Source: Laccaria trichodermophora
Lineage: Eukaryota; Basidiomycota; Agaricomycetes; Agaricales; Hydnangiaceae
DNA length: 64,000 bases
Direction: 5' to 3'
NCBI GenBank assembly: GCA_018417955.1
Contig: JACTVC010000001.1
Span: forward strand, 3,658,001-3,722,000
Shown: one piece after another, positions 35,101 to 46,349 of the stretch
Numbering within the stretch: position 1 is the stretch's first letter
How the letters are laid out: each line of letters starts with the position of its first letter
Program-made: the position numbers and the translations under genes
The notes under the pieces: generated by a model
What the model was told of the DNA's origin: nothing
The model's database searches: none
What the model saw: only the letters and a program-made list of their open reading frames with translations

Positions 35101-36206
35101 TTTTTTTGTTTTGACCACTTGTGGAAATTGGTCATGTGACCACCCTCCTGATCAGCCAGTATATGTATCATTGGTTTCTTCCACTTTTGGCATCCCTGAG
35201 GATATTTTCTTATTTTGGATATATATGGTGGACCCTGAAAGCAGTGCCTGATATCCTAGCCACCATCTGTATATTTTTTCTGGGTATTTCTGGGTAGTTT
35301 TACAAATTTGGAAGACCACTCTAGACCAATGCTCCATGTCATCAACAACAGTGAGCACCTCCCCATTTTTGGCCCAGAATTTTCTGCCATTTTATTTCCA
35401 TTTCCCAGTTTAAAAACTGTGCATTACTATATTTGGAAATGCAGCCTGGGAAAGAAAGAAATGGCTAAAACATCGGCCTAGGCAAGCAAAGAAATATGTG
35501 GCTGGGAGGGAAAGAAATAGGTGAATGGGAGGAAAGAAATTGATAAAACATAGGCCTAGGCAAGCAAAGAAATGTAGGGCTGGGAGGGAAAGAAATAGCT
35601 AAAATGTAGGCCTAGGCAACCAAAGAAATAGCTAAAACATCGGCCTAGGCAGCCAAAGAAATATCTAAAACATCAGCCTAGGCAAGCAAAGAAATATAGA
35701 GCTGGGAGAGAAAGAAATATCTAAAACATTGGCCTAGGCAACCAAAGAAATATCTAAAACATCACCCTAGGCAACCAAAGAAATATAGGGCTGGGAGGGA
35801 AAGAAATAGCTAAAACATTGGCCTAGGCAACCAAAGAAATATCCAAAACATAGCCTTAGGCAACCAAAGAAATATAGGGCTGGGAGGGAAAGAAATATCT
35901 AAAACATCGGCCTAGGCAGCCAAAGAAATAGATAAAACATCAGCCTAGGCAAGCAAAGAAATACAGGGCTGGGAAGGAAAGAAATGGCTAAAACATCAGC
36001 CTAGGCAACCAAAGAAATGAGTGAATGGGGGAAAGAAATAGATAAAACATCGGCCTAGGTAGGGAAAGAAATATAGGGCTGGCAGAGAAAGAAATAGATT
36101 TCATATATTTGCCAAACCATTTCATATCATAGATTTCCTTGGCTACAATTAAATATCTGTGCAGGCATTTGCCTTATGTATTTTAAATACATTGCAGCTA
36201 CTAGTG
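32144..36206. mobile_element. Element A: 4.06-kb palindromic KDZ-type non-autonomous element
   Basis: The left end is AGTGGTAGCTACAACTT, and the complement of the right end is CACTAGTAGCTGCAATG. Flanks are CTTAACAG (32136-32143) and CTTAACAA (36207-36214). The two halves are near-identical inverted copies around 34175. The ends share AGTGGTAGCTAC and TGCCTGCACA with the giant element. It is almost identical to B (42290-46349) and C (from 60306). It has no transposase; the open frames are mirror shadows. It sits in exon 2 of the DUF6698-like gene. Confidence 0.9.
32270..32960. repeat. TTGCCTAGGCTGATGTTTTAG array, left arm of A (mirror 35455-36085)
   Basis: Units of about 28 and 56 bp combine the self-complementary core GCCTAGGC with ATGTTTTAGATATTTCTTT and CCCTCCCAGCCCTATATTTC. 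The inverse array fills the other arm, with different numbers and order of units. The same arrays occur in B (42420-43110 and 45600-46230) and C (60430-61060 and from 63570). Confidence 0.9.
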
Positions 36207-37051
36207 CTTAACAAGGGTGATATATGCGAGGTTTCAGGATGGTGATGAAGTGGATGTCGCGGAAATTGAAGAGTATGTTTAGCACACACGTTACATACCC
36301 GAGTACTGACACTCAGCAGGCCCTCAGAAGAGGAACTAGCAGCCAACTCATTGTTCATGAAGCTAGTTCCCCATTTTGAGAGGGTTTTGAAGGAGGTTGA
36401 CACGCAACCCGGCTTGTTGCATAGTTTTATCAAGATGGTGAGTACGTTATATGCGCTCCAGGGAACGAGCTGATGGACGTAAATGATCAGCTAGCCACAA
36501 CGTCGAATGATGCGCGCTCCGAAGACACCGGAAGCCTTCGCTACGCTATCCTCAGCTACATTCCCAAGGATATCCGCAAGGACAAACTTGATCCCCCATT
36601 ATTGACGGACGACAGCAAGGCGCTTCACGGCTTCCATCACCCGATGACTGCGAGGCTACTGTGTCCAATGCGGCTGATTGAAGATTTCGACCGAAACCCT
36701 TCGTGCCTCCGCAACTCTCTCATCACCTATTCATATGCGCTAACAACTTCTGCCCAGGGATTTTATGACACGCGCACAAGATGGCAAAATTAAGATACGA
36801 ACTAAACACTGGCCATCATTCTTATACGACGAGGGAGAGTATGATAGGGAGGAACGCGACAAAGGGTTGTTCAAAGGTTTTTTATTGCTTCAGGTTCGTC
36901 TCACCTCATCATAACTGGTAGTCGTCACAATTATATCTCTGTTATAGGTGTACCGTCATATTTTCACAAGCCCGTCATCAGCTATAGGCAAGGTTAGAAA
37001 AGGAACGAAGCCCAGCAAAGCTCAAATCTATGGTATGAAATGTGCCAGCGG
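36207..37051 (+). pseudogene. DUF6698-like gene, middle exons
   Basis: This is the segment of the interrupted gene between element A and the giant element. Intron 36273-36319 (GTATGT..CAG) joins IEE to PSEEELAANSLFMKLVPHFE. Further introns are 36438-36490, 36703-36757 and 36894-36947. The reading frame stays open through all four introns, up to the target site GCCAGCGG at 37044-37051. Confidence 0.8.
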
Positions 37052-38035
37052 AGTGGTAGCTACCACTTTTATGATAAAATACAGTCAAGTGCCTGCACAA
37101 CTTTTTGGTAAATGGCACTGTGGTCTATGAAATGAGAAACATGGGGGAAATCTAATGAAACATGTTTCATTTTTGGCCCAGACCATTTCATATATATCTC
37201 ATTGTTTCCCTAGCAGTATTTCTTTGCCATTTCTTTCCCATTTCATTGGCTGCCTAGCCATATTTCTTTCCCATTTCATTCATGTTTCTTTTCCATTTCA
37301 TTGTTTCCCTAGCAATATTTCTTCGCCATTTCATTCCTATTTCATTGGCTGCCTAGCCATATTTCTTTCCCATTTCATTCATATTTCATTGCCATTTCAT
37401 TGTTTCCCTAGCAATATTTCTTTGCCATTTCTTTCCCATTTCATTGGCTGCCTAGCAATATTTCTTTCCAGTATTTCATTGTTTCCCTAGCAATATTTCT
37501 TTGCTGTTTCTTTGCTATTTCTTTGCCATTTCTTTACCATTTCATTGCCTGCCTAGCAATATTTCTTTCCGATATTTCATTGTTTCCCTAGCAATATTTC
37601 TTTGCTGTTTCTTTGCTATTTCTTTGCCATTTCTTTACCATTTCATTGCCTGCCTAGCAATATTTCTTTCCGATATTTCATTGTTTCCCTAGCAATATTT
37701 CTTTGCTGTTTCTTTGCTATTTCTTTGCCACTTCTTTCCCATTTCATTGCCTGCCTAGCAATATTTCTTTGCTGTTTCTTTGCCATTTCTTTCCCATTTC
37801 ATTGCCTGCCTAGCAATATTTCTTTTCTATTTCATTGCCTGCCTAGCCGTATTTCTTTCCCATTTCATTGTATTTCTTGGGTATTTCATTGCCTGCCTAG
37901 CCACATTTCTTTTCTATTTCATTACCTTCCCAGCCATATTTCTTTCCTATTTCATTCTTTGCCCTAGCAATATTTCTTTTCTATTTCATTGTATTTCTTT
38001 GCCATTTCATTGTTTGCCTTAGCACCCGATAAGCA
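37052..38035. repeat. Left terminal inverted repeat and CTAGCAATATTTCTTTG array
   Basis: After about 140 bp of conserved terminus, units such as TTTCATTGCCTGCCTAGCAA plus TATTTCTTTGCCATTTC repeat to about 38035, including three nearly identical 101-bp blocks between about 37480 and 37700. The mirror is at 58700-59510. The alternating arrays are hydrophobic in translation but carry no gene. Confidence 0.85.
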
Positions 38036-38179
38036 CCATTTCTTTGCTAGAAAAGCAACCACACATGAAAAAAAATGTTAATCTACGAAACACTCTATAT
38101 ATCATCTAATTCAAAGTACTCGTTCTCGTCAACTTCATCTTCTTCCTCTCCTTCCATTTCAGAGGTCTTTACCATCCCC

Positions 38180-38455
38180 CATGAGTTCCGGCGGAATCCG
38201 GCGGATTCCAAGTGGAATGTCGGAATTCCATGGAATTCCGACGGAAACTAGTTGGCTGGAGCCTCAGCCATTCTGGTTTCCAATTCCACAGAAATTCCAA
38301 TGGAATCCGACGGAATCCGGTGGAAATGGTCGGAATCTGGGAGCCTCCCGGAACAGTTTCCATTGGAATTCCAACCAGATTCCATGGAATTCCAATGGAA
38401 AGTATATTCCAGTCAAATTCCAACAGATTCCGAGAGATTCCAATGAATTCCAATA
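38180..38455. repeat. GGAATTCC/GGAATCCG array (E2)
   Basis: Degenerate units such as TCCGACGGAATCC, TTCCATGGAATTCC and CAATGGAATTCC, many self-complementary around GGAATTCC. The counterpart at 39690-39985 uses CATTGGAATTCCATTCAGAA units. Confidence 0.8.
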
Positions 38456-38489
38456 TTTGTTGTTGTTATTATAATATATAAAAAAAGAA

Positions 38490-38575
38490 GTGGATGCATA
38501 AGGATTGAACTCTAGCCTCGGGGAAGGTCACGTGAGGTCCAAGCAGCAACATTTCCACTACACCATATGGCCGTT
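38490..38575 (-). ncRNA. tRNA-like sequence in E2
   Basis: On the minus strand an A-box-like TGGTGTAGTGG (38565-38555) is followed, 43 bp further on, by a B-box-like GAGTTCAATCC (38512-38502). It has the same place and direction relative to E2 as the tRNA-like part of E1, pointing to the terminal array. Stem pairing is poor, so a Pol III promoter relic or SINE head is more likely than a tRNA gene. Confidence 0.5.
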
Positions 38576-38754
38576 AAAATGCTAGTAACATTTATTCCAT
38601 ACAACCCACCCTCACGGCCACCTTCCTAAACGAGTCGCGGCATTCGCCGGCGTCACCATCAGCATTCCGTTTTGCTGTCAACCACAACCACAACCACAAC
38701 CACCGTCACCACGACCAGCGCGGTCACCGCCAACCACGCCCATGCCAGCGGACA

Positions 38755-39530
38755 ACGACGACAACACGACAACACGACGACGACGACGGACGACGACACG
38801 TCAGCGACGACGAGGCCGGCCACACGACGACGGACGACGACACGTCAACGCACGGCGACGACGGACGACGACGACACGTCAACACGTCAGCGACGACGAG
38901 GCCGGCCACACGACGACGGACGACGACACGTCAACGCACGGCGACGACGGACGACACGTCAACGCACGACGACGACGACGGACGACGACGACACGTCAAC
39001 ACGTCAGCGACGACGAGGCCGGCCACACGACGACGGACGACGACACGTCAACGCACGACGAGGACGACGACACGTCAACGCACGGTGACGACGGACGACA
39101 CGTCAACGCACGACGACGACGGACGACGACGACACGTCACGTCAACACACGACGACCACGCACGACACGTCAGCGACGACAAGGACGACACGTCAACGGA
39201 CGACACGTCAGCGACGACGAGACGGCCGCACGTCAACGGACGATGACGAGCCCCCTTCCTTTTCCCTCCCCCCTTCCTATTCCCTCCTCCTTCCTATTCC
39301 CTCCCCTTTCCTTTTCCCTCCCCCTTCCTTTGTCCTCCCCCTTCCCTGTCCCTCCCCTCCCTCTTCCCTCTCCCTTCCCTTTTCCCTCCCCCTTCCCTTG
39401 TCAATCCCCTATTTCTTGTGCCCCCCCCCCTTTCCTTTTCCCTTTTCCCTTCCCCCCTTCCTTTTCCCTTTTCCCTTCCCCCTTCCCTCCTCATTTCCTG
39501 CCCCTTCCTTGCCCATCCCCTCCCTCTCTA
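38755..39530. repeat. CGACGACGG / CACGTCAACG triplet-rich block and CT-rich tract of E2
   Basis: From 38755 to about 39245 imperfect repeats of roughly 95-150 bp combine ACGACGACGG, GACACGTCAACGCACG and AGGCCGGCCACACGACGACG. From 39246 the plus strand is nearly all C and T (CCCCTTCCTTTTCCC). Long arginine- or proline-rich frames here are compositional artefacts. Confidence 0.8.
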
Positions 39531-42289
39531 GTATACACTGTATGTAGTTAAATATATTTTGTATTATAATTGAAATACATCATTATTTGATCTAAATCAC
39601 TTGTGAATTTTATAAGGAGGTTTGAATTTATGACTTCAATAAATACAGCTCAAGTCACCTGACCTCTACCTCAGTTCTGATCAGCACTAATCAGTCTTCT
39701 GGAATTCCATTCAGATTCTGGTGGAATCCATTGGAACTCCATTCAGAATCCGGTGGAATCCATTGGAATTCCATTCAGAATCCAGTGGAATCCATTGGAA
39801 TTCCATTCAGAATCCGGCGGAATCCATTGGAATTCCATTCAGAATCCAGCGGAATCCATTGGAATTCCATTCAGAATCCGGCGGAATCCACTGGAATTTG
39901 AGATTCCTACCATTCCGGCAGACTCCGGATGGAATTCCGACATTCTATGGGAGTCCGTCAGAGTCCGCCGGAACTCATGGGGGAGGGTAAAGTACTGCCA
40001 TTTCATTACCATCAGTGTCGAAGTCCTCAGTTGCATTGAGCTCTGGAGTTGCATCATCACGTGACTCATCAGCAGCCTCAATGATCAAATGCTCATACTC
40101 TAGCCCCCACGACGGCATAATGCCACCACCCTGCAATTTGAGGTGTGGCAACCAGTAAACCGCACACTGCTCTGCCATACATGTGCACATATCCACCTGT
40201 TTATATGCATAACCTGAAATCCCACTCAAAATCACGGGGTCAGCATTACTTCGCAGTGAACTGCGCTCATGCCACCAATCTGCCTTCCACTTGTGATATG
40301 CTATGACACGTCGCATCTCCTCCTGAATGAGCATCCATTCTTCTTTCCACCTCATCATTCGAGCCCTAGCCTTTGCCCACTCCACACGCATATTCTCGTT
40401 GAACTCATCTTCATCAATGTGCGACACCGATCCAGAGCCAGTGGACTGAGCAACATGTTGTACCAGCCAGATCCATGACGGCTTGTAACGGCTGTTTGAC
40501 GTTGTCAAGTCGCCAGGATCTCTACCAGGACCACTGACATCCTTGGGTTTGAGCTCCTTCAGCCGTTCCGCCCATGAGCCACCAGGATCTAGTGTAGAGA
40601 GGGCACGCCATGCAACACGGTATTTCTGAGCTGCGCGATCAGTTTTGTTGTTGAAACGCTTGTACAGTCCTAACATTTGCGTGTTGGGCCTATTCCCGGT
40701 TCCTGAAACGTTGAGCCGTTTGAAGAGCCAGAGCCCCTGAATTACACGACACTGACGTCGGATCTCAGCAAGGGCATCATCTGCCTGTGGTTCACGTAGG
40801 CGTCGCTCAAGGTTACGGATCTCTTTGAGCTCAGGAAGGGCACGAATATGCGGTGGCAACGAAGACGGTAAGAAGAGTGGAAGGTTTTCGGCAAGAACTT
40901 CGGATGGCAATGATGCGTAAGGTGCTGCATTTGTTGCCTCAGGTGAGGGTTGGCTGTGCGAAATGAGGGTGGCAACGTGAGGCGTATAAACAAGTTGAAC
41001 TTCACGCCATGTATGAATGAGACGATGTAATGTGTTCCGCTTGTCTTGAAGATCGGCGAGCTGCTTGCTTGTCCGCAACCCTTTATTCTTGCTAACTTCG
41101 CGACGAAGGGTATATCTAACCACATTAAGAAAGAGAATTATACAAAGTATGGAGAATTTACTCACTGGCTGTCCTCCAAGTCAAAGCCGATCAATAGAAA
41201 TGCCGACATGCTAACCTTGTGTCGAGGAAGTCGCCCAAGCGCAACCTGTGCAGCCTCCTCCTGAGCTAATAATAAACGAACGTCTTGTAGTGTCGTCCCT
41301 GGAATAACATGAGAGAAAAACATCAGAAAAAAAGCCATAATTCATCGAGAAGATGAAACCTCACCGCTTCGTGGTTCCTGGTATGGATTCGGAGCTTTTG
41401 CTCTGGTGTTCCATGCGATAACCATGGCTTCCCACTTTTTGACAGTGGTGGGATGGAATGTCGCCAAAAACTGTTTGAAGACGTCGGCCTGTTGAGCACT
41501 CATTCTGAACGCCTCCTTGAGGCATTTTAAGAACAAAGAACCTGGTACAAAATAAATGTAAATATGTATGATGAGTAGACATAAGAAAAAAGACATACAA
41601 AACCCAACAATCTTTCTGAAGTTCCACCCGTTCCACTGATCATTTAAGGTGTCATGCCTCGCCGCTGGACCCATCTCCCAAACACTGGGGGCCAGCTGGT
41701 TTGTACCTGCCCACGTTGTTTCAATATCCTCGCCTACAGTCCGACCTGCACCCTCCATGTAGCTGAGGTTGAAGTTACTTCTACACCCATCACCGTGTCC
41801 GTTGATGTGCCAACCAGGGATTGCCACATCAAACTGGGTGGATTCAGGAAGTTGCATATGTTCGGGAAAGTCGCCCATGCGTTTTCGAAAGTTCTTCGAC
41901 CATTGGCAAATGATATCGTAAGTGATGACGATGTGGAGTAGTGTTATGCCCACCAACGTGGCAAGCACAATAAAATCAACACAACAATACCTGCCGGCAG
42001 TGATCAGTAGTTGAACGAGAGAGATTTCGATTGGAACTCACTTTTCACCCTTCTTGAGATCGCCTGCTCCATTTTTGCGTATCAGGCAGTGTCTTGAACA
42101 GATAACCAAAACCGCGCCCGATACAGCATACCCAGCTGTTGATCGAGTACTGGCGCGAACGAGAGCGTCGTGTTGAGATTCGCAAGTATTGATCTACAGT
42201 AATGTAATGAGTGATCAAAGTAGAAACAATCATCTGAATTACTGACCTCCGGTTCATCCACATAATTTGCAATATGGCCCTGGTACTCG

Positions 42290-45200
42290 AGTGGTAGCTA
42301 CAACTTATATGATATACATAAGGCAAATGCCTGCACAGATATTTAATTGTAGCCAAGGAAATCTATGATATGAAATGGTTTGGCAAATATATGAAATCTA
42401 TTTCTTTCTCTGCCAGCCCTATATTTCTTTCCCTACCTAGGCCGATGTTTTATCTATTTCTTTCCCCCATTCACTCATTTCTTTGGTTGCCTAGGCTGAT
42501 GTTTTAGCTATTTCTTTCCCTCCCAGCCCTATATCTCTTTGCTTGCCTAGGCTGATGTTTTATCTATTTCTTTGGCTGCCTAGGCCGATGTTTTAGCCAT
42601 TTCTTTCCTTCCCAGCCCTATATTTCTTTGCTTGCCTAGGCTGATGTTTTATCTATTTCTTTGATTGCCTAGGCTGATGTTTTAGATATTTCTTTCCCTC
42701 CCAGCCCTATATTTCTTTGGTTGCCTAGGCCGATGTTTTAGATATTTCTTTCCCTCCCAGCCCTATATTTCTTTGCTTGCCTAGGCTGATGTTTTAGATA
42801 TTTCTTTGGTTGCCTAGGCCGATGTTTTAGCCATTTTTTCCCCTCCCAGCCCTATATTTCCTTGGTTGCCTAGGGTGATGTTTTAGATATTTCTTTGGCT
42901 GCCTAGGCCGATGTTTCAGCTATTTCTTTGGTTGCCTAGGCCTATATTTTAGCTATTTCTTTCCCTCCCAGCCCTACATTTCTTTGCTTGCCTAGGCCTA
43001 TGTTTTATCAATTTCTTTCCTCCCATTCACCTATTTCTTTCCCTCCCAGCCACATATTTCTTTGCTTGCCTAGGCCGATGTTTTAGCTATTTCTTTCTTT
43101 CCCAGGCTGCATTTCCAAATATAGTAATGCACAGTTTTTAAACTGGGAAATGGAAATAAAATGGCAGAAAATTCTGGGCCAAAAATGGGGAGGTGCTCAC
43201 TGTTGTTGATGACATGGAGCATTGGTCTAGAGTGGTCTTCCAAATTTGTAAAACTACCCAGAAATACCCAGAAAAAATATACAGATGATGGCTAGGATAT
43301 CAGGCACTGCTTTCAGGGTCCACCATATATATCCAAAATAAGAAAATATCCTCAGGGATGCCAAAAGTGGAGGAAACCAATGATACATATACTGGCTGAT
43401 CAGGAGGGTGGTCACATGACCAATTTCCACAAGTGGTCAAAACAAAAAAAGTTGTAGCCCTGCACTGTAGTTTTCCAAATCTGTTTGAATCATGTCCTAC
43501 AGTGCTCCTGTTGTGCAGATATGTTGATAAAGATCTTTCTGACCACTGGCTTTTTCAACCTTTTGCACTTTTCTCCATCCATGAAAACAATATGATTTCA
43601 ACACATTCAGAAAGCTAAGAGGAGGGCTACAATGATTGTGTCATGGGAAATTTCACCCAAAAGGAAGGTGCATCCCTTTTAAAAAAACAGGAAATTGACA
43701 ATGACAGACTAAAAAAGATTACAGATTGAATACAAAAATCAGTCATGGACTCCAATATCTATGAACAAACAACCACAGACTACAAAAAGTTGGATATTGA
43801 CTACAAAGTTTACCAATAAACTACAAAAGACTACAAAGATTGGACATAGATCACATAGAAAAGTTTACATCAAGTCTCAGCTTGGACAGCTAGTTTGGCC
43901 AAGTCTAAGCATGTATGTATTTGATAAAGACATTATACTGAAGATGGACTTGAACCAGACAGAGATGGTAGAGAAGACACTGGGTTGGTCATCTTCTGAT
44001 ATGCTACTTGGATGTCTGACATAGACATGGATCTTGCTGCTGGATATGGCCTTGGATAGATTGCTTAACATCCATGGCATTGAACTTGAAGCAGATGCTG
44101 ATGTGGTCATGAACATCCCCACTGTTAGTTTTACAACTTTGTCACTGTCTGGCTCTGGCATAGAACTTGCATCTCTGACACTGAGATGGTTGTTGTTGGT
44201 GGATATGGACTTGTCCAGATTGCTTTACATACTTTGCTTTGCTGATATGTTGATTGGGCACTTTATCATTCATATCTTGGTTGGATGTATAGGTGGAAGA
44301 GCTGAAGATGGATGTGGTGATTGAAGTCATCACTGGATGGAATAACAAGTTCAAGCTTGGGTCTGAAGCATGTCTGGGATGCCTTGATAGATTGGGTAGT
44401 GATTGCTCATCTTGGTCTTTGACTATATGAACTTGGTCAGAAGGTGGAGGAGCACCAGAACCATGGACATGTCACTATACTTAAAGTTGCATGATGGTCA
44501 GACTTCATGTCACCCTAAGTTGTTGTAAGATCTGCCTTGTCTTGGAGCTGATGTATAGATAGCTGCAACTATACTTCACAACTTGAAATACTAGCTTGGC
44601 CAAAAGCAAACACAGGTACATTTGCTAAAAGATGTTATAGTAAAGGTGGACTGTCCCTCTCAGTACAAAGCTTAGCTTGAACAATTGTAGTAGACCTAAC
44701 TGCTGTAATCAAAGAAGTGGATACTACAAACCTATAATCAGCTGTTTGCAGTCTTTGGTTGTCTGTTAGTAGATATTGTAGTCCATAACTGATTTTTGTA
44801 GTCTATCTGGAGTCTTTTTAGTCTGTCATTGTCAATTTCCTGTTTTTTTACCAATCTTTGTAGTCTTTTGTAGTTTACTGGTAAACTTTGTAGTCAATAT
44901 CCAACTTTTTGTAGTCTGTGGTTGTGTGTTAGTAGATATTGGAGTCCATGACTGATTTTTGTAGTCTATCTGGAGTCTTTTTTAGTCTGTCATTGTCAAT
45001 TTCCTGTTTTTTTAAAAGGGATGCACCTTCCTTTTGGGTGAAATTTCCCATGACACAATCATTGTAGCCCTCCTCTTAGCTTTCTGAATGTGTTGAAATC
45101 ATATTGTTTTCATGGATGGAGAAAAGTGCAAAAGGTTGAAAAAGCCAGTGGTCAGAAAGATCTTTATCAACATATCTGCACAACAGGAGCACTGTAGGAC

Positions 45201-46349
45201 ATGATTCAAACAGATTTGGAAAACTACAGTGCAGGGCTACAACTTTTTTTGTTTTGACCACTTGTGGAAATTGGTCATGTGACCACCCTCCTGATCAGCC
45301 AGTATATGTATCATTGGTTTCCTCCACTTTTGGCATCCCTGAGGATATTTTCTTATTTTGGATATATATGGTGGACCCTGAAAGCAGTGCCTGATATCCT
45401 AGCCACCATCTGTATATTTTTTCTGGGTATTTCTGGGTAGTTTTACAAATTTGGAAGACCACTCTAGACCAATGCTCCATGTCATCAACAACAGTGAGCA
45501 CCTCCCCATTTTTGGCCCAGAATTTTCTGCCATTTTATTTCCATTTCCCAGTTTAAAAACTGTGCATTACTATATTTGGAAATGCAGCCTGGGAAAGAAA
45601 GAAATAGCTAAAACATCGGCCTAGGCAAGCAAAGAAATATGTGGCTGGGAGGGAAAGAAATAGGTGAATGGGAGGAAAGAAATTGATAAAACATAGGCCT
45701 AGGCAAGCAAAGAAATGTAGGGCTGGGAGGGAAAGAAATAGCTAAAATGTAGGCCTAGGCAACCAAAGAAATAGCTAAAACATCGGCCTAGGCAGCCAAA
45801 GAAATATCGAAAACATCACCCTAGGCAAGCAAAGAAATATAGAGCTGGGAGAGAAAGAAATATCTAAAACATTGGCCTAGGCAACCAAAGAAATATCTAA
45901 AACATCACCCTAGGCAACCAAAGAAATATAGGGCTGGGAGGGAAAGAAATATCTAAAACATTGGCCTAGGCAACCAAAGAAATATCCAAAACATAGCCTT
46001 AGGCAACCAAAGAAATATAGGGCTGGGAGGGAAAGAAATATCTAAAACATCGGCCGAGGCAGCCAAAGAAATAGATAAAACATCAGCCTAGGCAAGCAAA
46101 GAAATACAGGGCTGGGAAGGAAAGAAATGGCTAAAACATCAGCCTAGGCAACCAAAGAAATGAGTGAATGGGGGAAAGAAATAGATAAAACATCGGCCTA
46201 GGTAGGGAAAGAAATATAGGGCTGGCAGAGAAAGAAATAGATTTCATATATTTGCCAAACCATTTTATATCATAGATTTCCTTGGCTACAATTAAATATC
46301 TGTGCAGGCATTTGCCTTATGTATTTTAAATAGATTGCAGCTACTAGTG
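42290..46349. mobile_element. Element B: 4.06-kb palindromic KDZ-type element inside the transposase gene
   Basis: The ends are the same as in A. It is flanked by a perfect 8-bp repeat GGTACTCG (42282-42289 and 46350-46357). The transposase frame continues across one copy of the repeat, from PESEY into GHIANY. It is nearly identical to A over its whole length, with small indels in the arrays. It is a non-autonomous element landed in a transposase gene of what appears to be its own family. Confidence 0.92.

Larger units (their letters stand above)
38167..39993 (-). mobile_element. Composite element E2, inserted in the KDZ transposase 3' end
   Basis: The ends are CTTTACCATCCCCCATGAGT and the complement of CTTTACCCTCCCCCATGAGT. 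Inside, reading minus-wise, the order equals E1: a GGAATTCC-type array (39985-39690), AT-rich DNA, a purine-rich strand (39530-39246), a GTCGTCG triplet-rich block (39245-38755), GC-rich DNA, a tRNA-like sequence (38575-38490) and an array (38455-38180). Length is 1827 bp versus 1793 for E1. The coding frame on both sides of E2 can be joined at exactly these borders, which fixes the element limits independently. No clear target duplication (at most 2 bp, GT). Confidence 0.75.

Noticed and set aside
37155..38022. Hydrophobic frames that look like transmembrane proteins
   Set aside because: They are a translation of the ATTTCTTTGCCATTTC array; each frame is equally open.
38742..39551. 269-codon arginine/threonine/aspartate-rich open frame
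   Set aside because: It is the translation of the CGACGACGG repeat and the CT-rich tract of E2. Other frames and the opposite strand are equally biased.
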